Shown here in pieces: positions 62,937 through 64,000 of a stretch of 64,000 bases of DNA. Location of the stretch: the NCBI GenBank assembly GCA_903838675.1, contig CAILZI010000060.1:1-64000 (forward strand). The letters are read 5' to 3'. The position numbers were made by a program, and so were the translations under genes. Position 1 is the stretch's first letter, and each line of letters starts with the position of its first letter. Below the pieces are notes generated by a model. The model was not told the DNA's origin. It saw only the letters and a list, made by a program, of their open reading frames with translations, and did no database searches. The DNA is from an uncultured Verrucomicrobiota bacterium. Its GTDB lineage: Bacteria > Verrucomicrobiota > Verrucomicrobiia > Verrucomicrobiales > Verrucomicrobiaceae.

Positions 62937-64000
62937 TTAGATGGACTTGTAATCCCAGCCCTGGCGGTATGCCGCACGGGTGATGAGCTTGTTCGCATCC
63001 GCATTGTCGGACTCCTGCTTGGCCGCGTCCCAGTTGATCACTTTGCCGGGATTGGCGATGGCCAGGTTGCCGAGGAGACAGAACTTGGTCAGCGGAACGG
63101 AATAATCAAAGTTGCTGCCGCAGATCTTGTCCTGCTCGATGGCGCGGATGAGTTCGAGCTGCGGTTCACCTTCGGCGAGCGAGGTTTCCAGCTTCAACTC
63201 GGGCTTCTTGCCACCGAGGAAATCAGTCATCTTGGTGCCCGGGATGAGGCGTGGGCTGCCGCAATAGTCGTCGGTGTTCAGGATCACGCCGGCGTCGCCA
63301 CGGAGGAGGAAGCCACCTTTGATCTTGTCCCAGTCGCGGTCAGCTTCCAGTTCAGCAGGCTTCTCAGGTTTCAGGCTGCCTTCATACCAGTGCAGTTTGA
63401 TCTCGCCGTATTTCTCCGTCTTGAAGTAGAAGATCACGTGGGAGGACTTCGGCCAGCTCACGTCCGTGAGTTCCTGGCACTCGGCTTCCATTTTGTAAGG
63501 CTCGCCCAGGCCGCAGGCCCAGAACGGACCGTCCAGCAAATGGCAGCCCATGTCGCCCATGGCGCCTGCGCCGTATTCGCGGTGGCCGCGCCAGGCGAAG
63601 GGGTGCAGACCCTCGGTGAAGGGGACGGAAGGGCAGGCGGCCAGCCAGTTTTCCCAGCTAAACAAATCCTCGGCGGTGTCCACCTTGATGTCCTTGCCGT
63701 CCGGGCCCTTCTTCGTCTCCTTGATCTTCGGCACCGTGCCGTTGACGTACTTGGCCTTGGCTTCATTGCCCTGGGGCCAGATCGGGCGGTTGGTCCACAC
63801 GTGGATTTCTTTGACGTTGCCCACGATGCCTTCGCTCACCCACTGCTTCAGAAAGCGGATGCCCTTGCCGGTGTGGCCCTGGTTGCCCATGTTGGTCTTC
63901 ACGCCCTTTTTCTTCGCGGCTTCGTGCAGCTGGTTCGCTTCCCAGATGCGGTTCACCAGCGGCTTCTGCACGCAGACGTGCTTGCCACGCTTGATGGCTT
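62937..64000 (-). CDS. Gfo/Idh/MocA-family oxidoreductase, N-terminus beyond window
   Basis: At least 354 residues are seen. The frame is open through the last base, and the upstream codons (KHVCVQKPLVNRIWEA) carry the E/Q-K-P motif, so the Rossmann start lies outside the window. WEWT-type C-terminal domain: PFAWRGHREYGAGAMGDMGCHLLDGPFW, YYFKTEKYGEIKLHWYEG-like strands, and GNLAIANPGKVINWDAAKQE. This is the long type common in Planctomycetes and Verrucomicrobia, often Tat-exported and acting on sugars. The substrate is unknown. A terminator lies just after its stop. Confidence 0.85.
   Translation of the reverse strand, partial: AIKRGKHVCVQKPLVNRIWEANQLHEAAKKKGVKTNMGNQGHTGKGIRFLKQWVSEGIVGNVKEIHVWTNRPIWPQGNEAKAKYVNGTVPKIKETKKGPDGKDIKVDTAEDLFSWENWLAACPSVPFTEGLHPFAWRGHREYGAGAMGDMGCHLLDGPFWACGLGEPYKMEAECQELTDVSWPKSSHVIFYFKTEKYGEIKLHWYEGSLKPEKPAELEADRDWDKIKGGFLLRGDAGVILNTDDYCGSPRLIPGTKMTDFLGGKKPELKLETSLAEGEPQLELIRAIEQDKICGSNFDYSVPLTKFCLLGNLAIANPGKVINWDAAKQESDNADANKLITRAAYRQGWDYKSI

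Noticed and set aside
1..64000. Search for tRNA, rRNA, SRP RNA, CRISPR or riboswitch
   Set aside because: No cloverleaf, direct-repeat array or recognisable aptamer was seen by eye; this does not exclude divergent RNAs.

Overview
The window looks like a chromosomal segment from a free-living member of the Verrucomicrobia (Prosthecobacter/Verrucomicrobium-like). This is inferred from gene content. It combines secreted DUF1501, DUF1800 and DUF1549/DUF1553 proteins, a formylglycine-type sulfatase, Tat-exported Gfo/Idh/MocA oxidoreductases, a ceramidase-like hydrolase and GYF_2 proteins, a mix typical of the Planctomycetes-Verrucomicrobia group. It also carries lpxB, an LptE-like lipoprotein and a BamD-like protein, so the cell has an LPS-type outer membrane. 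No rRNA, tRNA, CRISPR array or intact insertion sequence was recognised.

Layout. (1) 0-8.1 kb: surface-glycan cluster. A partial FkbM methyltransferase is followed by six glycosyltransferase-type genes on the minus strand (GT61, GT9, two GT-B, two GT-A-like), several with 4-base overlaps, and one lone plus-strand gene. (2) 8.1-15.9 kb: RlmI-like methyltransferase, a prepilin-like protein, a large secreted esterase, a pentapeptide protein, a TPM-domain protein, the Fe-S pair iscA-hscB, and two small coupled genes, one with a possible Roadblock-like fold. (3) 15.9-21.1 kb: Tat-exported oxidoreductase, cbpA-cbpM chaperone pair, MgtC/DUF4010 membrane protein, hisC. (4) 21.1-29.9 kb: two L,D-transpeptidase-family genes (one without its catalytic Cys), a dolichyl-phosphate-type GT2, a lipoprotein, proA, a serine hydrolase, and a 0.7-kb hairpin-rich intergenic region. 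(5) 29.9-35.2 kb: BamD-like, LptE-like, rsmI, glycogen phosphorylase. (6) 35.2-44.4 kb: an orphan gene, lpxB with an overlapping Gfo/Idh gene, ffh, a polysaccharide deacetylase, and three translationally coupled secreted proteins, one with a staphylococcal-nuclease-like domain. (7) 44.5-64 kb: esterase/beta-propeller fusion, an anchored NlpC/P60-like protein, sulfatase, DUF1800-DUF1501, sugar isomerase-like TIM barrel, MORN-like protein, third L,D-transpeptidase, nitroreductase, ceramidase-like hydrolase, GYF_2 protein, DUF1553-DUF1501, and a partial Gfo/Idh gene.

Functionally the window is dominated by envelope building (glycan, lipid A, LPS and outer-membrane protein assembly, peptidoglycan cross-linking) and by secreted machinery for polymer breakdown. 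Housekeeping genes (ffh, hisC, proA, rsmI, glgP, iscA-hscB) are scattered between.

The most unusual signals are: a perfect 54-base palindrome without spacer (25954-26007), inside a cluster of inverted repeats and next to a frameshifted relic of the proA 3' end; a two-copy hairpin repeat (22.7 and 26.1 kb); a three-gene overlapping operon of secreted coiled-coil/beta-sandwich proteins with a degenerate nuclease domain; and the L,D-transpeptidase-like protein with a destroyed active site. No complete, clearly new multi-gene system could be demonstrated from sequence alone.
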